Notes: generated from the letters alone by a model not told the origin. DNA of 38,111 nt from an uncultured Bacilli bacterium (GCA_947629395.1 CANRDQ010000010.1:1-38111), one strand, 5' to 3'; shown: positions 8,531 through 16,214, numbered from the stretch's first letter. Program-made: numbers and translations.

Positions 8531-11224
8531 CTACTCTCCACTTTTTAAAGTTTCTATTTCTGCTTTTAAAGTATCTATTTCACCTTTTAATTCATTAATA
8601 GCATTAACTAATGATTCTTTATTTTCTGTCTCTAGATTTACAAGTTTGCTTATTGGTACTTCTATATTATCTCCTTCACTCATAAACTTAGTTATAAATT
8701 CGCTAACAACATAAAATAAATTATTTGAATTAACTAATGTATTACCCTGTTGTAATCTACTTGGAAATTCAAGATTAATTGGGATAGAAAAAGTATTAAA
8801 TCCTTCTGGTAATCCATCTACTGTATTATGTTTAGTTCTATAAACATAAGAAGGAATATTTTGCTCTACAAATAACAAACTTTGATATGTTACTGTTGAA
8901 CCATCTGAATCCTGTTGAATAGTTACAAACAGTAAATATGTATCTATATTTCCAGCAGTAGTTGGTAGAACATTTTCTGGAGCAATATTACCCTTTATGA
9001 TATATAGTCCAGGTTCTGATATATAATCTAAGTTGACAGGATTCTCTGGAGTTCCAGTTAATTCGTTATAGAAGTTACCACTAGGGATTACTCCTCCGCT
9101 CATATTATTTACCTTTTGGTTGATTTCATTAATAGCATTAACCAAAGATTCTTTATTTTCTGTTTCTAGATTTTCAAGTCTACTTATAGGATTATAATTA
9201 TTGAAACCATTATTAACAAACCTAGTTACTAATCCATTTAGGGCATCAAATAATGTAATAGGACTAATTAATCCTCCCTCTCCTAGTTCTGTATAATTAC
9301 CTATTTTAAGAAATACTGGTTCTGAAAACAGTGTAAAACTATCTTCAGGAATTAAATATGGAAAATTTTTTGTTCTAAAACTAACTGCTGGTATTCCATT
9401 AATAAAATGTAATACTGTTTGGCATACAGTACGATCGTTGTTATTGTCTACATGTTCTATTACAAATAAATATATGGTAAAAGATTTTATAAAACTGTAA
9501 TCATATGATAATGATTCGATAGGTACTATACTTCCTTTTATTACATACATTCCAGGTTCAATAATATCATCAAGATTTATAGGATTTTCTGGTGTTCCCA
9601 CTAAATAATGAAAAGCACTATTACTAGGTACTCCTCCACCATTCATATCATTTAGTTTTTTATTTATTTCATTTATGGCATTAACAAGGGAAGATTTATC
9701 ATCAGTTTGTAAATCTTTAAGAGTACTTACTGGAACAGAATACTGATTATTATTTTTATCTATGTACATCTCTGTAATCAATTGAGAAGCCATTCCCCTT
9801 AAATCTGTATTACTAACAATTCCTTCTTCCATATCTATATATTCTTTAGGATTAAGTGCTAGATTTTTATTAATCCATTGATTTAATCTTCCAGCTTCAT
9901 AATCTGCAACTGAACAAATTCTTGAAAGTACTCCTAAACAAGATTCTTTTTTATTCCAGTATAATAGATTTTGAGTAATCATCTCTGAAGTTTTTTCTTC
10001 ATCAAAATATTTACTTACAAACATATAATTTTCAGAATTTTCATGTAATTGTTCTAAAATTTGTTCATCCCATGTACTAGTTATAGTACCAGTTAAAATG
10101 TACATACCATTTTCAATAACATTATCTATATTAATCGGATTATCATCTGTACCAATTAATTCTTTATACATACTATTTGTAGGTGTTACTTCTCCACCAT
10201 TATTAATATCATTTATTTTGTTATTTACTTCATTTATGGCATTAACAAGGGAAGTTTTATCATTAGTTTGTAAATTTGCTAAAGTACTAAGTGGTAACTC
10301 TTCATAGCTACCATTTGGTACAATGGTAGTTATTAATTCACTAAGAGCTTTACTAAATTCTTGACTATTAATAAAACCTCCTCTACTAGGCATTTCATAA
10401 TTACCATTTCTTAATTTTATTGCATTAAATGCAAATCCAAAAGGTATTTCAGTTTCACTATAATAAGTACCAAATCTTGTTGCTAATAACGGAGTTAAAT
10501 TATCAACCCAAAATATAGTTTGATACACAGGAAATCCGATTTCTACTCCTTCATTTTTTTCCCAAAAGACACTCAAAATAAAAGTTCCGTCACCTATTTT
10601 ATATTCATTTTCTTCTAAATTGTCTACTTGTAAGTTATTATTACCATTTAGTATATAAATACCAGGTTTAGTAATTTCATTAAGATCAATTGGATTTTCT
10701 TCAGTTCCTGTCAACTCTTTGACCAAACCACTACCACTATTTTGATAAATCTCATTTATGGCATTAACAAGGGAAGATTTATCATTAGTTTGTAAATCAT
10801 TTAGGGTACTAAGTGGGTTATTCTCACGTGTAAAATGGGTTACCAAATTTCCTAATATATTTCTTATTGTTTCAGTATTAATTAACCCTCCATCACCATA
10901 TGAGTTTAAATTACCTATTCTCAATTCTATAGCATTGATAAAGTTATTATAACTAGCTGTTTTTTGATAACCATCATATGCTCCATCTCTTGTTGCTAAT
11001 AATGTATAATTGTCATAACCCCATAGTAAACTTTGATTGATATTACCATTTCCATCTTCATCTACATTTGCTTTTGTAACAAACATAAAATATGCATCAG
11101 ATTCACTATATTTATATTCTTCGACCTCTTCTATATATAAGTCAACTTTGCCTTTTAATATATAAAATCCTACTTCTGTGATGTCTTCTAGGTTGATTGG
11201 CTCTTCTTCTGTTCCTGTTAGTTC
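8531..11224 (-). repeat. Five tandem coding repeats of about 170-185 codons
   Basis: Unit starts map near 11224, 10717, 10162, 9607 and 9064. Unit spacing is 169, 185, 185 and 181 codons. Units differ in their middles but keep the G-T-x-x-x-P opening and the SLVNAINE closing motif. Confidence 0.85.
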
Positions 11225-11383
11225 AAATACTGAAGGTGATTCTTCACTTTCTACAAGATTTGCAATTTCTTTTAATAGGGTTTTGTTATCAATTTCTTTT
11301 TGAGCTGTTTCTTTTGCTGCTGCTACTTTAGTTTTAGTAGTAGCTTTCTTTTTTGTTTTAGTTTCTTCTTTTTCTTTACTCAT
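8531..11383 (-). CDS. Five-repeat protein with phage tail-fibre-like motifs, 950 aa
   Basis: The N-terminal 50 residues are Lys/Glu/Thr/Ala-rich with no signal peptide. Five tandem units follow, starting near residues 54, 223, 408, 593 and 774. Each opens with a G-T-x-x-x-P-[IV]-[ND]-[LI] motif (for example GTPENPINLDDI), then a GxYxxxG strand, and ends in L-x-T-x-[ND]-K-x-SLVNAINE followed by a short coiled-coil-like run. The protein ends in a heptad coiled coil (LKGEIDTLKAEIETL). The SLVNAINE signature is common in phage tail-fibre, baseplate and related structural proteins, where it trimerises. No other phage gene is near. The ATG has GAAGGAG upstream. It is a single-gene unit with a long structured leader and its own terminator. 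Function unknown; a domesticated tail-fibre-like or surface/scaffold protein is inference. Confidence 0.9.
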   Translation of the reverse strand: MSKEKEETKTKKKATTKTKVAAAKETAQKEIDNKTLLKEIANLVESEESPSVFELTGTEEEPINLEDITEVGFYILKGKVDLYIEEVEEYKYSESDAYFMFVTKANVDEDGNGNINQSLLWGYDNYTLLATRDGAYDGYQKTASYNNFINAIELRIGNLNSYGDGGLINTETIRNILGNLVTHFTRENNPLSTLNDLQTNDKSSLVNAINEIYQNSGSGLVKELTGTEENPIDLNEITKPGIYILNGNNNLQVDNLEENEYKIGDGTFILSVFWEKNEGVEIGFPVYQTIFWVDNLTPLLATRFGTYYSETEIPFGFAFNAIKLRNGNYEMPSRGGFINSQEFSKALSELITTIVPNGSYEELPLSTLANLQTNDKTSLVNAINEVNNKINDINNGGEVTPTNSMYKELIGTDDNPINIDNVIENGMYILTGTITSTWDEQILEQLHENSENYMFVSKYFDEEKTSEMITQNLLYWNKKESCLGVLSRICSVADYEAGRLNQWINKNLALNPKEYIDMEEGIVSNTDLRGMASQLITEMYIDKNNNQYSVPVSTLKDLQTDDKSSLVNAINEINKKLNDMNGGGVPSNSAFHYLVGTPENPINLDDIIEPGMYVIKGSIVPIESLSYDYSFIKSFTIYLFVIEHVDNNNDRTVCQTVLHFINGIPAVSFRTKNFPYLIPEDSFTLFSEPVFLKIGNYTELGEGGLISPITLFDALNGLVTRFVNNGFNNYNPISRLENLETENKESLVNAINEINQKVNNMSGGVIPSGNFYNELTGTPENPVNLDYISEPGLYIIKGNIAPENVLPTTAGNIDTYLLFVTIQQDSDGSTVTYQSLLFVEQNIPSYVYRTKHNTVDGLPEGFNTFSIPINLEFPSRLQQGNTLVNSNNLFYVVSEFITKFMSEGDNIEVPISKLVNLETENKESLVNAINELKGEIDTLKAEIETLKSGE
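9669..10797 (-). repeat. Three near-identical 46-bp DNA repeats
   Basis: Copies at 9669-9714, 10230-10275 and 10752-10797 encode the L-Q-T-x-DK-x-SLVNAINE closing motif of units 3, 2 and 1. Copies differ from the third by one base each. A second sub-family of about 47 bp at 8592-8638 and 9126-9172 encodes the same motif in units 5 and 4 (L-E-TENKESLVNAINE). Confidence 0.85.
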
Positions 11384-11411
11384 ATTTTCTCCTTCATATT
11401 TCTTTTTAAAT

Positions 11412-11431
11412 TTAGTTTACAATTAGTTTAC
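11412..11431 (-). repeat. Tandem TTAGTTTAC motif in the 5' leader
   Basis: Two perfect 9-bp copies (11412-11420 and 11423-11431) with an 11-bp period, close to one helical turn. They lie between the leader terminator and the ribosome site of the 950-aa gene. A regulator site is possible; function unknown. Confidence 0.5.
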
Positions 11432-11467
11432 TTACATCCCTCCTTATTTAAATTTTTGTATAAGAAA

Positions 11468-11491
11468 AACACTTGACGTAAACCAAGTGTT
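11468..11491 (-). terminator. Leader terminator hairpin (attenuator)
   Basis: Eight-base arms AACACTTG (11468-11475) and CAAGTGTT (11484-11491). On the minus strand the stem runs into TTTTTCTTATA. It lies 85 nt upstream of the 950-aa gene and downstream of a good promoter, so it would stop transcription before the gene unless the alternative stem forms. Confidence 0.75.
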
Positions 11492-11524
11492 ATGTTAGAA
11501 TGACTATGCAAACACAAGGTTTAC
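11478..11524 (-). promoter_or_regulatory. Alternative (antiterminator) stem
   Basis: GTAAACC (11478-11484) pairs with GGTTTAC (11518-11524), and GTGTT (11487-11491) with AACAC (11511-11515), leaving a 2x2 internal loop. This 12-bp stem uses bases of the terminator arm at 11484-11491, so the two folds exclude each other. Confidence 0.65.
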
Positions 11525-11535
11525 TTCTGTTTGTA

Positions 11536-11617
11536 CCAAATTAAAAGATAATTATATTTTCTTATAATTTGGATTGGAATTGAATTTTGATTGGCGTCGG
11601 GATTCAATTCTTTTTTT
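11536..11617. promoter_or_regulatory. Two further leader hairpins; plus-strand terminator-like
   Basis: CCAAATTA near 11536-11544 pairs with TAATTTGG near 11564-11572. GAATTGAAT (11577-11585) pairs with ATTCAATTC (11602-11610) around a 16-nt loop. On the plus strand the second stem is followed by seven T (11611-11617), a good terminator shape for an antisense RNA. On the minus strand both stems would be part of the 280-nt leader. Confidence 0.55.
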
Positions 11618-11670
11618 ATACAAATAAGTGTATAATAAGGGTCTTATACTTACCATCTTATTACACCTAA

Positions 11671-11699
11671 AATATATCAAACAAAAAATTAATTATCAA
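11671..11699 (-). promoter_or_regulatory. Promoter of the 950-aa repeat-protein gene
   Basis: Minus strand -35 TTGATA (11699-11694), 17-bp spacer, extended -10 TGATATATT with hexamer at 11676-11671. The RNA start would be near 11664, giving a leader of about 280 nt. Confidence 0.75.
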
Positions 11700-11881
11700 T
11701 ATTTTTTATCGGCAAATTTTAAAAAATTTTTATCCTTTTTTCTGTTTGTAAGTAAAATCAATATTTTTAAAATTTTGTTGAACAAATACTTTACATTTAT
11801 CTAAAATTAAAAATGACACTTACCTGTAAAAGTAAGTATCTAATAGTATTTCATCTTATATAAGTTATTTAACAAAATAAA
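11700..11881. other. AT-rich gap without a gene
   Basis: No open frame with a ribosome site is seen. The only structure is a short inverted repeat ACTTAC (11819-11824 region) with GTAAGT near 11832-11837. Confidence 0.5.
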
Positions 11882-11904
11882 AAAGTCTTGATTTACAAGA
11901 CTTT
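11882..11904 (-). terminator. tRNA operon terminator
   Basis: Nine-base arms AAAGTCTTG (11882-11890) and CAAGACTTT (11896-11904), 5-nt loop, followed by TTTATTTTG on the minus strand. Confidence 0.9.
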
Positions 11905-11914
11905 AAATTCTAAA

Positions 11915-11991
11915 TGGTCGGGAAGACAGGATTTGAACCTGCAACCCCTTGGTCCCAAACCAAGTGCTCTACCAAGTTGAGCCACTTCCCG
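11915..11991 (-). tRNA. tRNA-Pro (anticodon UGG)
   Basis: A full cloverleaf: acceptor CGGGAAG/CTTCCCG, anticodon stem CTTGG/CCAAG around loop TTTGGGA with anticodon TGG, T-arm with GGTTCAAATCC. The 3' CCA is encoded (11917-11915). It is the second gene of a two-tRNA transcript, 3 nt after tRNA-Arg. Confidence 0.96.
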
Positions 11992-11994
11992 AAG

Positions 11995-12071
11995 TGGTGC
12001 GCCCGAAGGGATTCGAACCCCTGACCTTTTGGTTCGTAGCCAAACACTCTATCCAACTGAGCTACGAGCGC
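11995..12071 (-). tRNA. tRNA-Arg (anticodon ACG)
   Basis: Cloverleaf with acceptor GCGCTCG/CGGGCGC (one G-U), anticodon stem TTTGG/CCAAA around loop CTACGAA with anticodon ACG, and T-arm GGTTCGAATCC. CCA is encoded. A34 is normally edited to inosine by TadA so that it reads CGU, CGC and CGA. Confidence 0.96.
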
Positions 12072-12099
12072 AGCTATTACTCCTTCGCAATACATTTAT

Positions 12100-12128
12100 A
12101 TGTTATCATTTTTTTCTTATTAAGTCAA
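12100..12128 (-). promoter_or_regulatory. tRNA operon promoter
   Basis: Minus strand -35 TTGACT (12128-12123), 17-bp spacer, -10 TAACAT (12105-12100) with a TGA extension. It lies about 30 nt before tRNA-Arg. Confidence 0.7.
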
Positions 12129-12170
12129 TAAAAAATTTTTCTAACCACATTCCATTAATATAATATGCTA

Positions 12171-12212
12171 AAAAAAGATATTAGTCAAGAGTTATTTGCT
12201 AATACCTTTTTT
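12171..12212 (-). terminator. Terminator of the ABC-F operon
   Basis: Fourteen-base arms (12171-12184 and 12199-12212) with one G-U, 14-nt loop, then TTTTTTTAGC on the minus strand. The ABC-F stop codon is inside the loop. Confidence 0.85.
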
Positions 12213-13838
12213 TATACATTCTTTATAATAATCATAGTTACCTACGTAACTTTTAAAAGTTTTATTTTCAATAAATATAATTCTGTTAGCTAACCTATTA
12301 ATAAAATATCTATCATGAGAAATAAATAAAAGAGTTCCATCATATTCTAATAAAGCTTCTTCTAACATTTCTCTTGTAGAAATATCTATATGATTGGTTG
12401 GTTCATCAAGTATTAAAAAGTTGGCTTTCTTTTGAATTAATTCAAATAATTTAAGTCTTACCTTTTCTCCTCCTGATAGTTTAGAGGCTTGTTTAAAAAC
12501 ATTATCTCCACAAAATAGAAATTTAGCTAAACTAGCTCGTAAATGTGTTTCATCGCCAATAAAACTTTCTCTAGCAATTTGTAAAACTGTTTTATGAGGG
12601 TCTTCAAAATTTATTTCTTGAGGAATATAACCAAACTTAACATTGCTACCTACTTTAAGAATTCCTTCTGTACTAACTCTATCATTTAATCCCAAGAGAT
12701 ATTTTATAAAAGTTGATTTACCACTACCATTTTTACCCATTAAAGCTACTCTTTCTTGATAATGAATATCTAAATTAGCTTTTTCTATTAATGGTCTATC
12801 TCCAATAGTTAAACTAAATTTATTTGTTGTTAAAACATCATTACCTGATCTTTTTTCTATCTGAAAATCAAGTGGTAATTCTTTCTTATCTTCAGGTTTA
12901 TTTAATACTTCTATTTTATCTAATCTTTTTTGGATACTAGCAGCTCTCTTAAAGAACATTTCTCCTCCACTTTGACCTGCTAACCTACCAAATTCTTGAA
13001 GCCTTTTTATTTTATTTTTCATAGCTTCAATCATTTTTTGTTGATTTTTATAATTTTCAAATTCTATCATTAATCTTTTTTCATTTTCTTCTAAATAATA
13101 GGAATAATTTCCATAAAAATATTCGGCTTTACCGTTTTCTACTAATATAATTTTATTTACTACTCTATCTAAAAAATATCTATCATGGGATACTATTATA
13201 ACAGTACCATTATAATTTTTTAGATATTCTTCAAACCATTCTAGTGTTTCTATATCTAAATGGTTAGTTGGTTCATCTAATATTAAAATGGAGGGACTTG
13301 CTACCATCAATGAAGCTAGATAACAAATGGTCTTCTCTCCTCCTGATAAACTATTAAACTGTCTTTCTAGCATTTCATCTTTTATTTTAAAACCAGCACA
13401 AATCTTTTTTAATTTTGTATTCTTTTCATAACCACCTAAAGATTCATACTTTTGTTGAACATTACAATAAGTAGTACATAATTTTTCTAATTTTTGACTA
13501 TCTTGCTCATTACTCATTTTTAGTTCTAAAGATTTTAGTTTTTCTTCTAGTTTTTCTAGATTTTCAAAACCTCTAGTTAAGACTTTTTTAACAGTAAACC
13601 CTTCTAAAATAGGTGGTATTTGGGGAAGATACCCAATAGTAGCACCTTTTCTTATAGAAAGTATACCTTCATCTAGTTCTTCTTCTTTATTTATTATTTT
13701 TAAAATAGTAGATTTTCCTGTACCATTAGGTCCGATAAGAGCAACTTTTTCATTGGTGTTAACTTCAAAATTAAAATCATCTAATATCTTTTTAAAGCCA
13801 AAGTTTTTTACAGCTTTACTAAGACTTACTTCTATCAC
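12192..13838 (-). CDS. ABC-F family ATPase (ribosome-associated)
   Basis: A 548-aa protein of two ABC domains with no membrane segment. Domain 1: Walker A GPNGTGKST (36-44), LSGGEKT, LILDEPTNHLD. Domain 2: Walker A GKNGSGKST (near 365), LSGGEKVR, LILDEPTNHID. Between them is the long, Lys-rich helical linker that in ABC-F proteins reaches the ribosomal P-site tRNA. Such proteins release stalled ribosomes or protect them from antibiotics; which of these cannot be told from sequence alone. The GTG start at 13838 has GAGGTGAT 5 nt upstream. It follows the NrtR-like gene by 20 bp and is probably cotranscribed with it. Confidence 0.95.
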   Translation of the reverse strand: MIEVSLSKAVKNFGFKKILDDFNFEVNTNEKVALIGPNGTGKSTILKIINKEEELDEGILSIRKGATIGYLPQIPPILEGFTVKKVLTRGFENLEKLEEKLKSLELKMSNEQDSQKLEKLCTTYCNVQQKYESLGGYEKNTKLKKICAGFKIKDEMLERQFNSLSGGEKTICYLASLMVASPSILILDEPTNHLDIETLEWFEEYLKNYNGTVIIVSHDRYFLDRVVNKIILVENGKAEYFYGNYSYYLEENEKRLMIEFENYKNQQKMIEAMKNKIKRLQEFGRLAGQSGGEMFFKRAASIQKRLDKIEVLNKPEDKKELPLDFQIEKRSGNDVLTTNKFSLTIGDRPLIEKANLDIHYQERVALMGKNGSGKSTFIKYLLGLNDRVSTEGILKVGSNVKFGYIPQEINFEDPHKTVLQIARESFIGDETHLRASLAKFLFCGDNVFKQASKLSGGEKVRLKLFELIQKKANFLILDEPTNHIDISTREMLEEALLEYDGTLLFISHDRYFINRLANRIIFIENKTFKSYVGNYDYYKECIKKGISK

Positions 13839-13858
13839 TCTATCACCTCTTTTGTAAT

Positions 13859-14686
13859 TTATTTTCCTTTGTATTTAAAAAGTGCTGAAGGTCTATGTCC
13901 AGCCCCTGTTTGCATTTTTTTAGTTTTGACAACTTTATTGGCAATTATCCTACGGAAAGCTGGATCAAGTAATTTCTTACCTAAAATAACTTCATATACT
14001 TGTTGTAGTTCTCCTAAGGTAAAGTATTCAGGCATCATATTAAATACTATATCAGTGTAATTAATTTTATTTCTGATTCTTTCTAATCCTGCTAAAACGA
14101 CTTTAGCATGATCAAAAGCTAAATCTTTATTTTTAGTAATCGTAAAATCATAACGATCAGTAGTTTTTTCTCTTAATGTTTTTTTAACACTAAACTGTAT
14201 TAAGTCTACTCCATTATCTAAAGTTATATCTACTACATTATTTTTTTCTTCTATTAAGGTTATATCAAACCAACAAGCATTCTCATTAATCATTTCTGTA
14301 AGTTTATTTTTATCTACTAAAGCCACATATGAGGTAGAGATAACTCTCATTCTAGGATCTCTATTAATATCATCAAATGTATATAATTGTTCTAAATAAA
14401 TATTAGATAAATTAGTTTCATTTTTTAAAACTCTAAGAGCACATTCATCTAATGTTTCTGTTTTAGGATTTAAAAATCCTCCTGGTAAACACCATTTATC
14501 TTTGTAAGGATATTCTTTTCTTTTAACTAGTAAAATACTCATCATCTTTTTACTAGTTTTTCGATAGTTTTCTTGTTTTTGATCTGATACACTAAGTAAT
14601 AATATATCTGTAGTCATAGATAATTGATCAAAGGCAGATGGATCGTAATCTTTTAAAAACTCTTCTTCACTTTTATATTCTTTCAT
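13859..14686 (-). CDS. Nudix-domain protein with C-terminal winged helix (NrtR-like regulator)
   Basis: 275 aa. Residues about 20-170 form a Nudix fold with the box GGFLNPKTETLDECALRV, then LKNET. Compared with the active REx2EE pattern, the first Glu is Val and one of the EE pair is Asn, and the loop has one extra residue, so hydrolysis is probably lost or weak. Residues about 205-275 carry the NrtR-type winged helix: YFTLGELQQVYEVILGKKL, FRRIIANKVV, then GHRPSALFKY. NrtR proteins sense ADP-ribose and repress NAD-related genes. No NAD gene is adjacent; the downstream partner is an ABC-F ATPase. The start at 14686 has GGAGGTC upstream and a consensus extended -10 before that. Role as regulator is inferred. 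Confidence 0.88.
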   Translation of the reverse strand: MKEYKSEEEFLKDYDPSAFDQLSMTTDILLLSVSDQKQENYRKTSKKMMSILLVKRKEYPYKDKWCLPGGFLNPKTETLDECALRVLKNETNLSNIYLEQLYTFDDINRDPRMRVISTSYVALVDKNKLTEMINENACWFDITLIEEKNNVVDITLDNGVDLIQFSVKKTLREKTTDRYDFTITKNKDLAFDHAKVVLAGLERIRNKINYTDIVFNMMPEYFTLGELQQVYEVILGKKLLDPAFRRIIANKVVKTKKMQTGAGHRPSALFKYKGK

Positions 14687-14717
14687 TATAAGACCTCCAG
14701 TTCTTTTTCATAAATTG

Positions 14718-14726
14718 ATTATAACA
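14718..14726 (-). promoter_or_regulatory. Promoter of the NrtR-like/ABC-F operon
   Basis: Minus strand TGTTATAAT, a perfect extended -10 (hexamer 14723-14718). No good -35 is seen. Confidence 0.7.
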
Positions 14727-14744
14727 CATTTTTAAGATAAGAAA

Positions 14745-14765
14745 AAGCACATCCAAGATGTGCTT
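14745..14765 (-). terminator. Terminator of the 451-aa gene
   Basis: Nine-base arms AAGCACATC (14745-14753) and GATGTGCTT (14757-14765), 3-nt loop, then TTTCTTATC on the minus strand. It overlaps the stop codon. Confidence 0.85.
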
Positions 14766-16119
14766 AACTTACTAATCTGTTCATAATTTCTGTGATTTTT
14801 TGTTCTAAAGCTTCAGCTTGTTGTTCGGTCGCTTTAGTGGCATTACTAACATTTTCATTGATTTCAGGTTTATCTTTAGTTACTTTATTATTAATAGTAA
14901 CTGTTCCATCAATTAAATTTATATCTTCACTACTAATTTTTAAAGAAGCGGTAATATCATTATCAAAACCTTTATCATTTTTATTCTTTGTTTCAGATTT
15001 ATAACTGAAATCAATACTATTTTCATCTTGTTTATAATTAATAGTTAATTCAGTTTTTAGTTCTGTAAATACTACATTACCTGTCGCTAAACTCTTTTTA
15101 TCTTTATCTAAAATATTTAATTTATAATTATCATTTTCTTTTGTTACTTCCATATAACCTGTAGCTTTACCATCTTCTTTAATAGTTACTAAATCTTTAT
15201 CTTTTCCTACTTCATAACTGATACTGCCACTTTCTTTATTGTTTTGTAAGTAAACTATTTCATATTTTTTCAATTTATAAGTGAATTTATCTGTATAAAT
15301 ATTAAAGTCATAACTTGTATTAGTAGAATCACTATCAAGAGTTACATCTTTATTTTTGGAACTAGTATTTTCATTTTCTTTGAAATTATCTTCCATGTTT
15401 TTAAAGAAATCAGGACTTATACTAGTAATCATTTTATTAGCTTTAGAATCTTCTTGTAAATCTTTAACGATAGCTTTTAGTAATTCTTTAGCTATATCTT
15501 CAGTTAATTTAAAAGTAACTTTATATAAAGATTTTTCATTACTACTAGTAAAATATTCATCTTTTAAATTATTTTCTAGGGATTTTTCTGTTGTCTCATA
15601 TAAGTATTGTAAATCTTCTGGACTTAGAGAATCTTCCATTGCTTTAAAATAAGTGTTCTCATCTCCAGCAACATAAGTATCAAAAACTTTATTTATGAAA
15701 AGATATTGTTTATCACTTTCTAAAAAGTATTTAAATTTAAGTAGTTCTTCATTATTTAAATTGGAAGTAAAATCAGCTAGTAACTTTTCATCATCTCTAT
15801 CTTGAGATATTACTAAGGTACTTTCAGAATTATTTAAATTTTTTATTAAATTAGAATAAGCAAAATATTCAGGATCTTGTTGCGCTAAAGCATCAAAATA
15901 TTCACTTTTTACATTAAATTTAATCTTAGATGTAGTTGTAAAGTTATCTCTTAAAAAAGTATCTTTATTTTTCTTTAATACTAATTCTACTTTAGAGTTT
16001 ACACCTTTTAACATAGTTTTGAATACATTTTGGGGTTTACTTAAATAATCTAAATAAACTCCTCCGGCAATTAAAGCTATACCTATAATTAAAAAAAGAC
16101 TTCCAAAAAATTTTTTCAT
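14764..16119 (-). CDS. Membrane-anchored extracytoplasmic protein, unknown, 451 aa
   Basis: An N-terminal hydrophobic helix (residues 4-25, after MKKFF) without a lipobox cysteine acts as signal anchor. The rest, about 425 residues, is hydrophilic and rich in Lys, Asn, Asp, Ser and Thr, with alternating strand-like stretches in the second half (such as YDFNIYTDKFTYKLKKYEI). It ends in a helical tail (EQQAEALEQKITEIMNRL). No cysteine outside the anchor is evident. The layout suggests a cell-surface protein held in the membrane. I cannot assign a family with confidence. The ATG follows AGGTGAG. It is a single-gene unit with its own promoter region and terminator. Confidence 0.88.
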   Translation of the reverse strand: MKKFFGSLFLIIGIALIAGGVYLDYLSKPQNVFKTMLKGVNSKVELVLKKNKDTFLRDNFTTTSKIKFNVKSEYFDALAQQDPEYFAYSNLIKNLNNSESTLVISQDRDDEKLLADFTSNLNNEELLKFKYFLESDKQYLFINKVFDTYVAGDENTYFKAMEDSLSPEDLQYLYETTEKSLENNLKDEYFTSSNEKSLYKVTFKLTEDIAKELLKAIVKDLQEDSKANKMITSISPDFFKNMEDNFKENENTSSKNKDVTLDSDSTNTSYDFNIYTDKFTYKLKKYEIVYLQNNKESGSISYEVGKDKDLVTIKEDGKATGYMEVTKENDNYKLNILDKDKKSLATGNVVFTELKTELTINYKQDENSIDFSYKSETKNKNDKGFDNDITASLKISSEDINLIDGTVTINNKVTKDKPEINENVSNATKATEQQAEALEQKITEIMNRLVS

Positions 16120-16137
16120 ACATTCTCACCTACTTCC

Positions 16138-16166
16138 AAAATATATTATATAGTCTTCAAAGTCAA
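16138..16166 (-). promoter_or_regulatory. Likely promoter of the 451-aa gene
   Basis: Minus strand -35 TTGACT (16166-16161). The -10 is TATTTT (17-bp spacer) or TATATT (15-bp spacer) in an A/T-only stretch, so its exact place is unsure. Confidence 0.5.
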
Positions 16167-16171
16167 TAATA

Positions 16172-16207
16172 AAAAGTCGTTAAACTGTAAACAATTCGAC
16201 GACTTTT
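16172..16207 (-). terminator. pfl operon terminator
   Basis: Nine-base arms AAAAGTCGT (16172-16180) and ACGACTTTT (16199-16207), 18-nt loop, followed by T-rich sequence on the minus strand. Confidence 0.8.
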
Positions 16208-16214
16208 ATTAGTT

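Noticed and set aside
9669..10797. CRISPR array from the 46-bp repeats
   Set aside because: Copies are coding, over 500 bp apart and lie within a protein frame, with no spacers of even size and no cas genes.
8531..11383. Diversity-generating retroelement or prophage remnant around the repeat protein
   Set aside because: No reverse transcriptase, template repeat, integrase or other phage gene in the window, and no adenine-specific variation can be judged from one sequence.
11461..11617. Known structural RNA (SRP RNA, 6S, tmRNA, RNase P, T-box)
   Set aside because: None of their conserved motifs is present; best read as an unassigned leader.
11910..12131. Short open frames on both strands over 11910-12131
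   Set aside because: They cover the two tRNA genes, whose cloverleaves fully explain the sequence.
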